A stretch of DNA of 64,000 nucleotides, from positions 622,441-686,440 of the forward strand of contig NW_003101662.1 of the NCBI RefSeq assembly GCF_000003855.2, written 5' to 3'. The translations under genes and the position numbers were made by a program. The notes under the pieces are model-generated. The model was not told the origin of the DNA, ran no database searches, and saw nothing but the letters and a program-made list of their open reading frames with translations. Below are positions 10,350-21,575 of this stretch, in pieces. The DNA is from Blastomyces gilchristii SLH14081 (taxonomy: Eukaryota > Ascomycota > Eurotiomycetes > Onygenales > Ajellomycetaceae). Each line of letters begins with the position of its first letter. Position 1 is the stretch's first letter.

Positions 10350-11509
10350 ATGGCGGCAGCGCAGAGCTTTGGAGAGGCCATTGCCATCTCCCCAGTATCA
10401 TCACATACCTACGCCGCATATCTACGACCGGAATGGTGTATCGGAACAGGCATGTAATAAATATTCCCTTTTCCTTCTCTACTTTTAGCGGCCCGGAAAA
10501 AAAAAAAAAAAAAAAAAGGCTTCCGTTGACATCATAACGACCCCTCACAGTGCCCCATGGCGGTTACATAGCCTCTCTCTTCCATAATGTGGCCGTCATC
10601 CATCTCAAACACACCCACCCAACCCTCCACTCCGGCACGCCGCACCCAATAGCCCTCCACCTCACCTTCCTGCGCCGCACCGATGCTGGCCCAGCCGCCT
10701 TCGTCGTCCAAGATACAAAACTCGGCTCGCGCACGTCCACCCTCCACGTAACCCTCAGCCAACATGACCCGGACGGTGCTGTCCGCCACGAGGTCGCCGG
10801 CTACATTACCGTGTCTAACTTCGACACGGAGGAGGGCCCCACCATGCAGACCGGGTACGAGCTGTATCCCAAGCCGGCACCGGGTTCCCGACCAGACCAG
10901 GCAGTCGATCTTGTGAAATTAGCCCGTGACGGCCGCGACGGCAACTGGGAGCGGTTCCATATTGCCTTCTCGTCCATGCGCAAGGCGTCGAATCATGTGG
11001 AATTCTACACGCCCCGGTACACGAAGGAGGCGGGCGGGCGGACAAAGGGCCCGTCGGGCTTTGTGGAGCAGTGGGTGCGGTTTAAGCCGTATGGAAAAGT
11101 AGGGCGCTGGACCGATAGCACGCTGGGGTATCTGGTTGATATGTTCCCGATGATGTTGGAGAGGTTTGATTCGAAGCCGTGGCAGGGCGATAGTGCGGCT
11201 GACAAACTTGAGATGGCGCGGTACTGGTATCCGACTGTCTTGTTGAATATGGAGTTTAAGAAGAAGTTGCCGGCGGAAGGGGTGGAGTGGCTGTATTCCC
11301 GTGTGCAGACTAAGGTGTTAAAGGATGGGAGGATGGATTTGGATCTCGTTGTTTTGGATGAGAAGGGTGAGGTTGTGGTGGTGAGTAACCATGTGTCTTT
11401 GATTGTGAGTGCGCAGAGGAATATTGAGCCTAGGAAGGGTAAAGGCAAGGGGAACGGGAACGGGAACGGGAACGGGAATGGGAATGGGAATGGAGGGAGT
11501 AAGCTATAG
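10350..11509 (+). CDS. Thioesterase-like superfamily protein (double hotdog, acyl-CoA thioesterase type); GC-AG intron
   Basis: Two exons, join(10350..10449,10551..11509), 352 residues. Exon 1 encodes MAAAQSFGEAIAISPVSS...RPEWCIGT and exon 2 continues VPHGGYIASLFHNVAV. The joined WCIGTVPHGGY is the expected N-terminal substrate-binding motif of the fungal thioesterase-like family (tandem hotdog domains, about residues 5-130 and 200-325). For the frame to be kept the intron must start at GC (AG|GCATGT) and end CAG; the nearby GT gives the wrong phase. The intron holds an A19 run. The C-terminus is an unusual (Gly-Asn)n tail encoded by a hexanucleotide repeat (GGGAAC/GGGAAT). Substrate unknown. 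The two adjacent thioesterase genes are in tandem but too far apart to be a fused transcript. Confidence 0.83.
11450..11491 (+). repeat. (GGGAAC/T)n hexanucleotide repeat encoding Gly-Asn tail
   Basis: About seven hexamer units in frame at the 3' end of the thioesterase-like CDS, giving alternating Gly and Asn residues. Length changes of whole units would preserve the reading frame. Confidence 0.9.
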
Positions 11510-12046
11510 CCTTTCTCCCTGTTCACTCCTAGTTAGAAAGGCATTGCGCTAGAGTGTATATAGTTATAGATATATATAGACGCATAAGTGTATATAACCA
11601 ATTTTAGATTTCCAGATTTCCAAGAGTCCATTTCTCCATAACTGGTGGGGTGGGGTAGAAAGCCCCTTTTCGAGGAATGAATCGTGGATCAGCCAATATA
11701 TGTATATTAATTCGGGATCTCACGACTTTCTATTTCGGGAGAAAGTGAGTAAATAGATATACGCATATCCTCTTTTTAGGACTAATGATAGTGATATATC
11801 CTAATATTAATACAGTTGCGAAATACCTTTTCGGCGCGCTATGTAGAAGGAGACAGGCATTAAAAAATATAATTCAGGGGTAAGAAAGCATGGAGGTGAT
11901 TTTACTACATAACGCACTATAATAATACGTAAAAGAGCTGCGATACCACCCGTTAAGAAGACTTGATGCTGGTGCGTATGAAATACTGCCTGCCTTGCGG
12001 GGTTAAAACTGGAATTGAGTATTCTTGTCGAGCAAAACGGCACTCA
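11510..12046. other. Convergent intergenic region
   Basis: Between the convergent thioesterase-like and trehalose synthase subunit genes. AT-rich with TATATA-containing runs (11560-11600, 11755-11765), consistent with 3' processing regions. No gene seen. Confidence 0.6.
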
Positions 12047-14996
12047 TCACTGCCTTGACTGTGAAATGGCCGCCAGTTTCTGAAGACAAGAAAGTACACC
12101 TATATCACAAAATGTTAGCAACAACCACTCCATTTCTTATCGAATGGTTTTCAAGTAAAGCTTACCAGTCACCCCTTGCGTTAACGTTGCCGCTGCCTCC
12201 GTATTCTTCGAACCTAATGTCACCGTGAGAACGTTCCTGACCGTCTTTTGCCGACCAACTTCATTCGCCCAGCGGAAGATCACCTCATCTTCCCGACCAT
12301 CACCAACTACGAAAAGGAAGTCCGGCCCCTGACCATTAGAGGCCCGCGCAGACTTCTGGATAGCGTCTAGTACCACACGTGCAGCTGTTGCCTTGTTCGG
12401 GGTAGTGGGCTCGACAATCAGAGCATCCTGATCCACGACGGCGTGGACTTGATGATTCGCGCAGGTGTCGTTAATGTGGTTGGCGCATTCAGAGGCATGT
12501 CTTTCGGCTGTTTGAGGGTTCTCAGCGTGTGCGAAATGGAACACTAGAGAAGAGTGCATGTGCTCGACCCAGCTGCCTTCAGTACGTTCCTGGAAATAAC
12601 GAATCATATCCGCCACCCCATCCTTCCACGCAATAGTTTGCTCGTCGCTCACAAGTTTAATCCAATCTTCCGCATTCGCTTCGCGGACGTACCTTCCGTT
12701 TTCCGCGATTAGTCCTAAACCCGCAACACGCCGGAACAGTCGTTCCATTTCCTCAGGCATTCTGGAACTCATCACGTAGACTATATTTTTGGGATCCTCT
12801 ATTAGGTCATTTAATGTATCAATGGCACGTTTCGGTGTCGTTAACACGATACTGGTTGGTGATCCCCAAGATGCAAGCGTGCCCTCATAGTCGAGGATGA
12901 ACAGTCGACTGGAAGACTCCTTGTATTTAGTTGAAAGATCACTGACTGACAGTCGAGGTATGGACACATTATCATGTAGAGACTGTTCATTCCAAGCCTT
13001 CGAGAGGGCGTCAGTAAATTCTTTGAACCAATTTGCAGTCGTATGCTTCATGATTATGTTATTTAGCTTTGTCCAATTGCGCTCCTTTTGTTCGGGAGCC
13101 AACTTTAGAGCAGTATCCAAAGCCTCTGCGCATTGTTTGTAGTTCCAGGGATTGACAAGCAATGGGTGCCCCTCAAAGAGGGACGCACTCCCCGTGAATT
13201 CGCTAAGGATTAGAGAGCCGTGCTTTTTGTCCGAATATTTGCCATCTTGGCAGTGAATAAATTCATGACTTGTAAGATTCATACCTTCGCGAAGGCTAGT
13301 GACCATCAGCACGTCGGCCATTGTGATCAAAGCAAGATATTGAGAGAAGCTAATATCTTGCTTCAAAAAGACTAGAGGTTGATGTGCTAAACTGAAGTTT
13401 GCAGAGTTCACTCGCGTCACTACATCGGACACAGTTGCATCAAGCTCGGATTGGTCCGTACTGGGTAAAGCAACTTGGATTAAAACGACCTAGATCGGCG
13501 GAATTAGCGATAGTTCGTAATTCACGGAAGACTAAGCTAATTCCATACCTTGTCTTGCCACTGCGGGTATTTTCGCAAGAAAAGTTCGTACGTGAGCAGT
13601 TTCTGCCTTACACCCCGAATATTGTCCAGCTTATCGCGGGCTACAACCAGATACTTTCCATTATATTTTTCCTTAATGATTCGCATCCATTGTGCAACGT
13701 CTTCTCCTTCACGTCTCCGGTCCAAAGCTGTCACATCAATCCCAATTGGGAATGTCCCAACATTAACGAAGCGATCCTCTAGTTGAACACCTTCATTCGT
13801 GGCTTCGACAGTGAGTATGCGGCTGCAGGTTTGCAGGAAATGGTGGCAATATTCTTGCGCTTGGAAGCCTATAAGGTTGGCTCCCAGCATGCCTTTTAAT
13901 AGCTCTTCCCGAACAGCCAGACAGCGAAACACCTCAGATGACGGAAACGCGATATGGAGGAAGAATCCGATCTTAGCATCAGGAATTTGCTTTCGTACCA
14001 TCGCGGGTACCAATAACAAGTGGTAATCGTGAATCCATATCACATCGTCACGCTTCCAATTGCGAACGATGCGGTCTGCAAACGCTTGATTGGTCCTGAC
14101 GTAGTACACCCAGGAGTGATCTTCATAAGCCTTACTCTTCGGGTTATCAGGGATCTGGTAATGGAAAACTGGCCAAAGTATTGTTTTGCAAAAATGTAGA
14201 TAATGACCATCAAGATCACTGTCACCCACGAAGACAGTCAACGAGTCGAAGTCCACCTCCAGCTTTTCAGCGATCGTATCTTTGCTATGGTCATCTAATA
14301 CATCGGTGGGCATGCCGAGAGTTCCAACCCATAGCTTTTCCTTTAGAAGGCCAGTGTCCACAGCAGAGCGGATTGCGTTGCGAAGCCCGCCATTCCCTTG
14401 CTCCGACGCTTCTATGGTCCAGTCTGCTTCCGAAAACAGTTGGGTTTCATTGATAGGCTGAGTTGAGCCCAACGGTTTATCAATATCCCCCGCCTTCTGA
14501 GTAGTATCAACAACGCCAACACCGTGAGCTAGAACGGATGGTGCGGGAGAACGAAGAGGTTGCGCTTTTGGTTGGTTGAAGACTCCCTTGGTTCCCCAAG
14601 TAGGTGAGTGGGGATCGCTCGGAGCAAGCGGCTGAAGGTCTGCGTGAGATGGAAACGGATATCCGGATTGATTTGCCTTTGGCTTAGATTTGTCGGATGA
14701 GAAGGCAGATAATTGGGCCTGCTCTTTCAAAAACGTTGGCCTCGACGAGGAGGAAGTAGATTTCCTGTGAGGACCGAATAGGCTGTTGAATTGTTTCCTG
14801 TGAAGCTCTGAAGGCCCTTCCCACATATGCCGACGTCTAGGACTCGACGGTCGCCTACCTAACGAACCTTCGGGAAGGTGGAAGTTGACGGTATATGGGA
14901 GAAACCTATAGCGAAAAGGTCAGAAAAGCCACGAGATCAATCGGATTTTTCCCGAGGATAAAGACGAACGTACAAAGAGACGACAAAAACAGTCAT
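12047..14996 (-). CDS. tps3: Trehalose-phosphate synthase complex regulatory subunit (Tps3/Tsl1-like)
   Basis: Four exons, complement(join(12047..12099,12166..13489,13549..14905,14974..14996)), 918 residues. The first exon encodes only MTVFVVSL; donor GTACGT and acceptor TAG join it to FLPYTVNFHLPEGSLGRR. After a Ser/Pro-rich linker comes a GT20 domain (about 150-620) with IWIHDYHLLLVPAMV, GFFLHIAFPSSEVFR, and VGTFPIGIDV. It is followed by a trehalose-phosphatase-type HAD domain (about 650-900). In that domain motif I reads LDYEGTLA, so the second Asp of the canonical DxD is Glu, which fits a non-catalytic role. From family knowledge, Tps3/Tsl1 proteins stabilise and regulate the Tps1-Tps2 complex making trehalose in stress. 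A single AGGGG stress-element core lies at 15045-15049, about 50 bp upstream. Catalytic Tps2 is the alternative, disfavoured by motif I and the N-terminus. Confidence 0.9.
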
Positions 14997-15649
14997 TGTG
15001 ACTGAAGATTAGCTACGCCAAAAACAACAATATGAACTTTCTGAAGGGGGAGAGAGAGAAAGAGAGAAAACTTCAGTTTTGAGTCTCAAAGTTGAGAATT
15101 TGAAGTTGAGAATAGAAGAAAAGAAAGGAAAGTGGCACCCGCTGCATCAAATTCCGGCTTCTTTCTTAATAAAAATGTGCTACTTATCAAGAGCAACATT
15201 TATATATATATATATATATATATGAATGATTCTAGAATTCCAAGGAAATCATAACAAGCTAGATTATGCTTTTCCACATTAGCGAAAGGCGGGATAGTTT
15301 GGTCACAAATACGTCATCCCTTGACCCTCATGATGGATGGATAACGAAAATGCCGGATGCTTGCTTGGCCTTTATTCGCAGGCCATCTCAGCAAGAAGAT
15401 ACCTCAAGGAGCCTTGCTGTGAGACAAAAGGGAAGTTCAATTTACTCATTCTACCGGGCCGGGTTGAACGTCTTCAATTCAGGTTTTTGATATCTTTTCG
15501 GCACGATTAGATAACCAGACCACGTGATATCACGATGTTGGACCAAGGCTTCCAGAATCCAGTAATTAAATTGCCCCGTTTCATTCTTCAATGGAATTTG
15601 CATCGTCTTTATCCATATACCTGGCTCCGTGTGTGGGACACTGTGCGTG
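14997..15649. other. Divergent promoter region of tps3-like and STK19-like genes
   Basis: Shared 0.65-kb upstream region. It contains a GA-rich stretch (15047-15125), the TA repeat at 15200-15222 and one AGGGG core. No additional gene is convincing; the frame at 15535-15825 overlaps the downstream gene in another frame. Confidence 0.6.
15200..15222. repeat. (TA)n microsatellite
   Basis: Eleven TA units between the divergent tps3-like and STK19-like genes; it may act as a TATA-like flexible promoter tract, but that is inference. Confidence 0.9.
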
Positions 15650-16871
15650 ATGTCCCTTCATTTTACAGCTGCCCAGTCTTCGCGAATCAAGAAATCATCA
15701 AGTGCCCATCCGTCCAAGCGTCAGTCGCCATTCGCACGCCACCCACGCGCGAAACCTTTCCGCAGTCCAAATGCTACTATCGTTTCAAATGCCGTTGGCA
15801 AGACGGCGTTAGACAGCAGCAATGATAGTATCCTCCCTGATATTGGCCCATCCCAATATATATCCGAAACAACGGTAGTAAACAGTGTAATCCAGGCCGT
15901 CCAGTATATCCGCAATACTATGTTCAGTGACCTCCCGGAAAGAGCAGGGATGAACAGCACCCGGATCGCGGAGGTTTTAAATTTTCGCCGTGCTCTCCCA
16001 CCTATTGTTTCCGTTGCGCATGTCCATATGTTACTGGATGCGCCAACTAAAGTCGAGAGAGAGATCGTTGATCTCGTTGATTCTGCTCAGGTTCGAAGGC
16101 TTTTCATTCCCGGGCGCGGATTAAATTCTGCTGGGCTGGGTGACTGTTTGATCTTAGTTCAAGATTGGGAGGAAACAGTTAGAGGCAGTTCATCCATAGA
16201 GGATGAACTAAAAGGTAAGGAAGCAAGAAGAAGGGGGGAAATACTGATATTAGTTTCTAGTAACGAGTCACTAACTTCTGAGGGTAGAAAAATTCCTTGA
16301 AATTTTGTGCAAAAATACCAAGACATCTGCCGTTGCAGCTGGTACCTTCACGCCAGAGGAGACCTCAGCTTTAGTCCGAGCCGGTTTTCTCGTGTCCCCC
16401 TCGTCTTTAGGTAAACATCCATCTTTTGACACCTCTCTTGCCTCCATCTCATCCCCGGCAAGAAGCCATGCTTCTAGCGCAGGGTCGCCGGGGCAAGAAA
16501 CAGCAGCATCCAGACAAGGGAAATTTGGAAATACCACTATGTTTCTTTCCATACCCAACCTGGGTCCTTACCTCCGTCTGCTAGGAGCGGCTCGAACACA
16601 AATAATGGCTCTCCTCAAGAGGTCTAGCTCCGGCGAAGCGCCTTTAACTCTTCTTAAGGACCGCTGGGATGGTGCTGTTGAGTCTGATGTATATCACAAC
16701 GCCGCCAAACGAGCACGAGGCGAATCTGCTGGTGTTTTACCTGGGAAAACAAAGAAATGGAAAGAGCTCTATGGGATGAACTTCCGATGGGCTTTGGAAG
16801 AGACCTTAGGTTGTGGCCTTATTGAGCTTTTTGATACTGGCAGCGTCGGGCCTGGTGTTCGGCGCGTTTGA
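15650..16871 (+). CDS. STK19-like protein
   Basis: Two exons, join(15650..16214,16288..16871), 382 residues. Donor GTAAGG and acceptor TAG give an in-frame join DELK-EKFLEILCKNTK. ATG 15650 begins MSLHFTAAQSSRIKKSSSAHPS; ATG 15629, 21 bp upstream in frame, is an alternative. The N-terminus is basic and Ser-rich, probably disordered. The rest is alpha/beta with VVNSVIQAVQYIRNTMF, LPPIVSVAHVHMLLDAP, QVRRLFIPGRGLNSAGLGD, FTPEETSALVRAGFLV, TTMFLSIPNLGPYLRLL and a conserved FRWALEETLGCGLIELFDTG end. These match the STK19 domain family, originally called a serine/threonine kinase but without kinase motifs; the family is now regarded as winged-helix nucleic-acid-binding proteins linked to transcription-coupled repair in animals. 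No kinase motif is visible here either. Fungal role is inferred only. Confidence 0.8.
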
Positions 16872-17353
16872 AGACTTTATGCATGCATTATAGACACCAC
16901 TTTCCTGATGCTTAGTTGTAACGAGAACATTGCATAACAAGAACAGGATTTTTTTTTTGGCATGAAACGGTATATTGTAACCGCTTGGCTATATTGAAAT
17001 CAGAAATTCACATCTCGCAAATAAACCTACATCCAGAAAATCATTCAGTCGAACAAATACACTAATGGTCGTTAATCCACATTCTCTATCAACCCACTCA
17101 CGAAAACAACAAGCCCCCTTCTCCAGGCCATCTTACAAAATTTTACCTTGTTTCCGATCGTATGTTATCCTATTTGCTAGTAGCAACTTGGGCACTTGCA
17201 GTCCAAGTGCGGAGTTCGCCATCGGCACTAGCGCACGACGGTTAGACTCTTCGTTCGGCTGACAGATGGGATAGAAGTGAACCCTTAATAAGTGTCAATA
17301 TGGGCAACTAACCTTAATAAATCATCCAGAGGGCTTTTTATTACAGAATCATT
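16872..17353. other. Convergent intergenic region
   Basis: Between the convergent STK19-like and RNase III-like genes. No supported gene; a frame at 17065-17262 has no recognisable content. Confidence 0.6.
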
Positions 17354-17909
17354 TTATTTCTCAGGCCAAGAGAGACCCAAGGCCTTGATCACTCCCTGGA
17401 AAACGGAGGTGTTTTGCTCGCAGTCGATATAAACAGCTCCTAGGACGGCTTGGACAGTCGTAGCCATGATTTTCTGAGAGACAACGACCCCCTCGGTTCG
17501 ATACACGCATTTTTCCAAGCATTTTTCGAATCCCTGCCTAGCGAGATGGATATTTGATGCCCTGACTCTTAACGCGTCATTGATCTGTTCTGGGAGTTTT
17601 TTTTTAACTCAACGCTCAGCCCGCGGACCTCCTAGTGTAATTTCATTTCCTAGGGGAACAGATGTATATAGACAGTTCATACATACCCCTTGATGCTCCC
17701 TTCTCGTAGCCAACCATGACCAGAACTAGCCTCAGAGCAGCGTCTCCAACTTGGGCCAAGCCTTTGTGTCCTCCTCCTGGGGTATACCCCGCTGTCCGGA
17801 GGGCGTCTAGACACAGCTCAGGGTTGGTGAAAATATACCCCGTTGCTTCCTCAGTGTTGCTTAGTCTATCTTCACGGGAAAGACCGTTGTTATTCATTGT
17901 TGGTGGCAT
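17354..17909 (-). CDS. Small RNase III-fold protein with degenerate active site
   Basis: Two exons, complement(join(17354..17589,17687..17909)), 152 residues. Donor GTATGT; acceptor CAG (17590-17592) is the only one giving an open frame, because a stop (TGA) lies just upstream. The fold signature is visible: NPELCLDALRTAG, then HKGLAQVGDAALRLVLVMVG (about residues 48-67), and after the intron INDALRVRASNIHLARQGFEK and ATTVQAVLGAVYID. In active RNase III the first motif is NERLEFLGD and the second is (A)D..EA..GA. Here the catalytic Glu before the GD is missing and the second motif has Thr and Gln in place of Asp and Glu. So dsRNA cleavage is unlikely; a binding or structural role, as in RNase III-fold mitoribosomal proteins, is a possibility. 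An inverted CCAAT box (17989-17993) lies 80 bp upstream. Confidence 0.75.
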
Positions 17910-18584
17910 TTCGCGGCTCTAAAGCATGAATTGCGGGCAGCAGGGCGGCTACAGCAACAATGATAAAGAACGCCGTGCTAGAATTTCGATTGGCTCCTTT
18001 CATATGCTGACTTTTTGCTGGTGCATTCTCGAATTCTTGGATGTAACTACAGTAGAGTAGCTCCACATGATAAATCGAATAAGTGCGGTGACTGCTTATT
18101 TAATTATTATTTAATCTGTCTGTTGTGTGCAAAGTCGGCTACCGTGTTATTCGTAAATCTAGATTCAACACAAGCTTGCAAATTATGCTCTAGAACTCCC
18201 AGCAATGACTCTACGCATGCATGCGACAGATAACATACAGAGGTCATTATGAAGTTTCCAAAATAAGGCGCAACCTGGCTTGCAATGGATAATGGGCCTT
18301 AACCAATAAGGGGTCGACCATGAATTGAGTTAAAAAGAACAATGCATTTGTTTCGCCCCGCAAACTCAGCGCGGTCTACTAATCATCGCCACCGCTCCTC
18401 TCATTAGAGTTATGCCCTTCCCCGCTACTCTGCACGCAGTAAAGGCTACACTGGAGAATTCATGAATCCGTCGTCTGCAATCTGTGCGCAATCCTATAAC
18501 TATTTATTACAGCTGAATCGACCATGATTCCCCCCATCATTCCAAATCCCAGCCATTTCTGATGTCGCTCAAAGCTCCAAAAAT
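17910..18584. other. Divergent promoter region
   Basis: Upstream of both the RNase III-like gene (minus) and the methyltransferase (plus). Contains a CCAAT box on the minus strand near 17989. No gene supported. Confidence 0.55.
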
Positions 18585-19854
18585 ATGGCAAGCGTGATAA
18601 TTACACTTTCTAGTTCCCCTGCGGAGCTACTACTAGAAAACTACTAACGGACACTCACAGGACCCTGATGAAGCTGTTCTGCACGCGGTGACAGCCATCG
18701 AGCTTAGCGATGACGAAAACGAGGCAAGTGACGATGGATATGCCTCGGATATTGAGCCAACCATCTCGTCGTCACTCGTTTCAAGTGTTTGCGACTACGT
18801 TTTTGAACATGGGCGCAGGTTCCATAAGTTTCACGAGGGCGCGTATCTCTTTCCAAACGACGAGTTGGAGCAGGAGCGGGAAGACATGAAGCATTCTATG
18901 ATTGTCAACCTGTGCGGGGGAAAGTTGCATTACGCGCCTCTTGAGAGTCCACATAGGATTATTGACATAGGAACCGGGACAGGCGTGTGGGCGATTGATA
19001 GTATGATCTTATTCTTCATTTTATTTTTTAATTTATATGCTCTATATGTCAAATTTCCGAATGCTAATTTCCCATATTTGACGGCAGTGGGTGATCAATA
19101 CCCCGGCGCCAGTGTCCTGGGCATCGATTTAAGCCCCATACAACCAGTCTGGGTTCCTCCAAATGTGAGATTTATGGTCGATGATGCGGAATGCCCGTGG
19201 CTCCAGCCAGATAATCACTTCGATTTCATCCATATTCGGCATCTTGCCGCAGCAATCAAGAATTTTCCAAAACTCATTAGAACTGCATATAGGTATGTCA
19301 TTTCCCTATCGCCATTATGCAAGAGTGAATAGTCAAACCAGTTCCCCAATCCTAATGAGATTTGGTCAACCTACAGTAAACTGCGACCAGGAGGGTGGAT
19401 TGAAATTCAAGAACTTTATTATCAAGCCCAATGCGACGATGACACCATTCCAGACGACTACGCATTTGCCCACTGGCTTCGTCTCATGAGAGAAGGACTT
19501 GCCAAATTCAACGTTGATCTCCTCTCCCCGAGAAAACACTCAAATTACATCCGTGACGCCGGCTTTACGAATATCAACGAGCAAACGTTCAAAGTGCCCA
19601 TCGGCACTTGGCCGAAAAGCAAACCGCTAAAGAGAATCGGCTTCTATCATCGCTGTCTGATCAGTGATGGGTTGCAAGGCGATAGCATGAAGCCCTTCAC
19701 AAAAGCACTTGGCTGGACATTGGAGGAGGTGGAAGTCTTCAATGTCGAAGTAAGGAAGTCGGTGGAGGATTCCTCGATCCATTCGTATCTTCCGTTCCAT
19801 GTGGTGTTTGCGCGGAAACCTCCTCCTCCTCTATTGACGGATTCAGCGGGTTGA
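18585..19854 (+). CDS. LaeA-like SAM-dependent methyltransferase
   Basis: Four exons, join(18585..18593,18661..19000,19088..19292,19377..19854), 343 residues. Introns 2 and 3 are secure (GTATGA/CAG and GTATGT/CAG). Intron 1 has a good ACTAAC branch site and CAG acceptor but a weak donor (GTGATA), so the start MAS|DPDEAV is tentative. SAM-binding motif I is IIDIGTGTGVWAID (about 102-115), followed by ASVLGIDLSPIQPVWVPPNVRF, DDAECPW, FDFIHIRHL and LRPGGWIEIQE. This is the Rossmann methyltransferase layout of the large fungal LaeA/Llm group, which acts in the nucleus or cytoplasm on secondary metabolism and development in studied members. The acidic N-terminal ELSDDENEASDDG and the EHGRRFHKFHEG.Y.FPND motif are also typical. 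No biosynthetic cluster is nearby, so a specific target cannot be named. Confidence 0.85.
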
Positions 19855-20499
19855 TTATCAGCTGTTGCGGTTAGGGGGACCGGGTGCAGTGTCTAACGAC
19901 TCGTGTAGGGGTGTATAAGAGAATATTTCACACGTGCTCGCACTTATTTCGGTTGGCATGATAACAATTAAAGCGCTAACGTTGCTGGAACGAGCCGTCT
20001 CCTTTTCGCATTGGAGATTTTTATAGCCATATGGATTGGTTGCTTGGGCCTCAATAAGCTTTGTTAGGCCTAGTATCTAGAAAAATCAGCATCAGATTCA
20101 TTTTCCATAGCGGCCTTGCTCTGAAAGTTATGGAACGGCTTGAATATGTCCGGCAGCTATACTCAGGGGAGGATGAACAGCCATGACTTCTGTTTAAGGG
20201 TCGGATGGGAAAAAAGGAGGCTCCCACAGGCACTGGTTTCCACTTTTCCGCCTTAAGCGCAACTTGCCACGCGCGGAACTGGGCTAGACGCCCCGCCTAG
20301 CACTACGTAGTTAATAGTTAACTTAGGTTCCTAAACTCCGAACCCAGTCGGAGATATGGCTAACGGCCGCAACAAACCTCCTGAAATTATTGTGTACAGA
20401 TCTAGCAACAAACATGTCGAGAGATAGCAATACTGTATGTATTCCATATCTTTGATAACAACTTGAAATAAACCACAATTGCTCGGTTACTACGCAGTC
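19855..20499. other. Intergenic region
   Basis: Same-strand spacer. Contains TAGTTAATAGTTAACTTAGG near 20309-20328, similar to TAACTAACT-type tracts found elsewhere in intergenic DNA of this window. No gene supported. Confidence 0.55.
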
Positions 20500-21575
20500 A
20501 TGTCTCCCTCCCCAATCCCCTTTTTACTTCATCTTACATCTCTTCCGCCGTCGGAAATCCCCGCTCATGAATCTATCCCCTATCCCTTCCCGCCTTCAGA
20601 AGATGGCGGAAATCCTGACTCCCGCCCTCCACTCCCACTATTCCTACAAGCTGCGCTCACGCAGGCTCTTGAGTTCCTAACTACCACAGTCCCAGGAAAA
20701 TCATTCACCACGAACCCCAAGCTTCGCGCCTCACCCCCTTCGAGCGCGCAAGTGCAAGTATCTTCCGGTTCCATCAACTATACACCGTTGACTAGCAAGA
20801 GCCTAGCAGCGGCCGATAAGGAAGATAAATGGTTCGCTCGTCGAACTGTTCTTGACAACTGCGCTGCGAAGGGAACTGCATCGTTCCAAGAATTTGTCCA
20901 GGGCTTGAAAGATGATCACTTGCTGAATGAGATGGAGTACGAGCCGAACATCACTGCTTTAGAAGACATTGCGAAATGGGACTGTAGTGGAGTGGAGGTT
21001 GAGGGTGGCTGGAGTGGAGTGGAAGCTAGCCGTGAGCATACTCCACGCAATAATTTCATCCATCCATCCTACTTGACAATCCTAGAACCCCTCCCGCCCC
21101 TACCCACCAAGCCCCCATATTCTATCAGTTCAGGCTACCTAACAAACGCACAGTCAGCCTCGTAACCCACACTTTCCAGCCGGCAAATCTCATCTCCCCG
21201 CGCGTTTTCCTCGCCATGGTAATAACCGCCTTCACCCCGCCGGAATCCTCAGACTCCGCCTCAACAACCCAACCATCCGGTTTCATAAACATTCAACTCC
21301 CCATACACTTCTCTGCTATTCCGCCCTCCCTCTCTCTGCCCAAAGATGCCGTTCGAGGAAAATACGTCTCAGTCGAGCTGGTCCGGATTCTCCCAGATAC
21401 GAAAGACAGTGCCGCGCCGGGTAAGATCGAGTGGGTAATGGCTACGTCCTCCAAGGCTAGAGGGTGGATTCCTGAGTTTTTGCAGCACAGTGCAATTCCA
21501 GATGCCATCGCGAGGGACGTGGGGCTGTTTTTGAAGTGGGCTGATGAGAAAAGAGCTAAGAAGGTGGGTACGTAG
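20500..21575 (+). CDS. DUF3074 (START-like) domain protein
   Basis: Proposed exons join(20500..21031,21112..21575), 331 residues. The start MSPSPIPFLLHLTSLPP and LPLFLQAALTQALEFL lead into DKWFARRTVLDNCAAKGTAS, where W.ar.S.H and a following KGTASF/EF pattern characterise DUF3074 proteins. The second part contains SPRVFLAMVITAF, FINIQLPIHF, GKYVSVELVRIL, WVMATSSKARGWIPEFLQ and IARDVGLFLKWAD, which fits the C-terminal half of the same START-related fold, a presumed lipid- or hydrophobe-binding cavity. The frame changes between the halves; the intron I chose (donor GTGAGC at 21032, TTGAC branch, acceptor AAG at 21110-21111) restores it, but other small introns are possible. No function beyond the domain is known to me. 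Confidence 0.72.

Noticed and set aside
11005..11526. 173-codon minus-strand frame rich in Phe-Pro
   Set aside because: Antisense shadow of the thioesterase-like gene including its Gly-Asn repeat.
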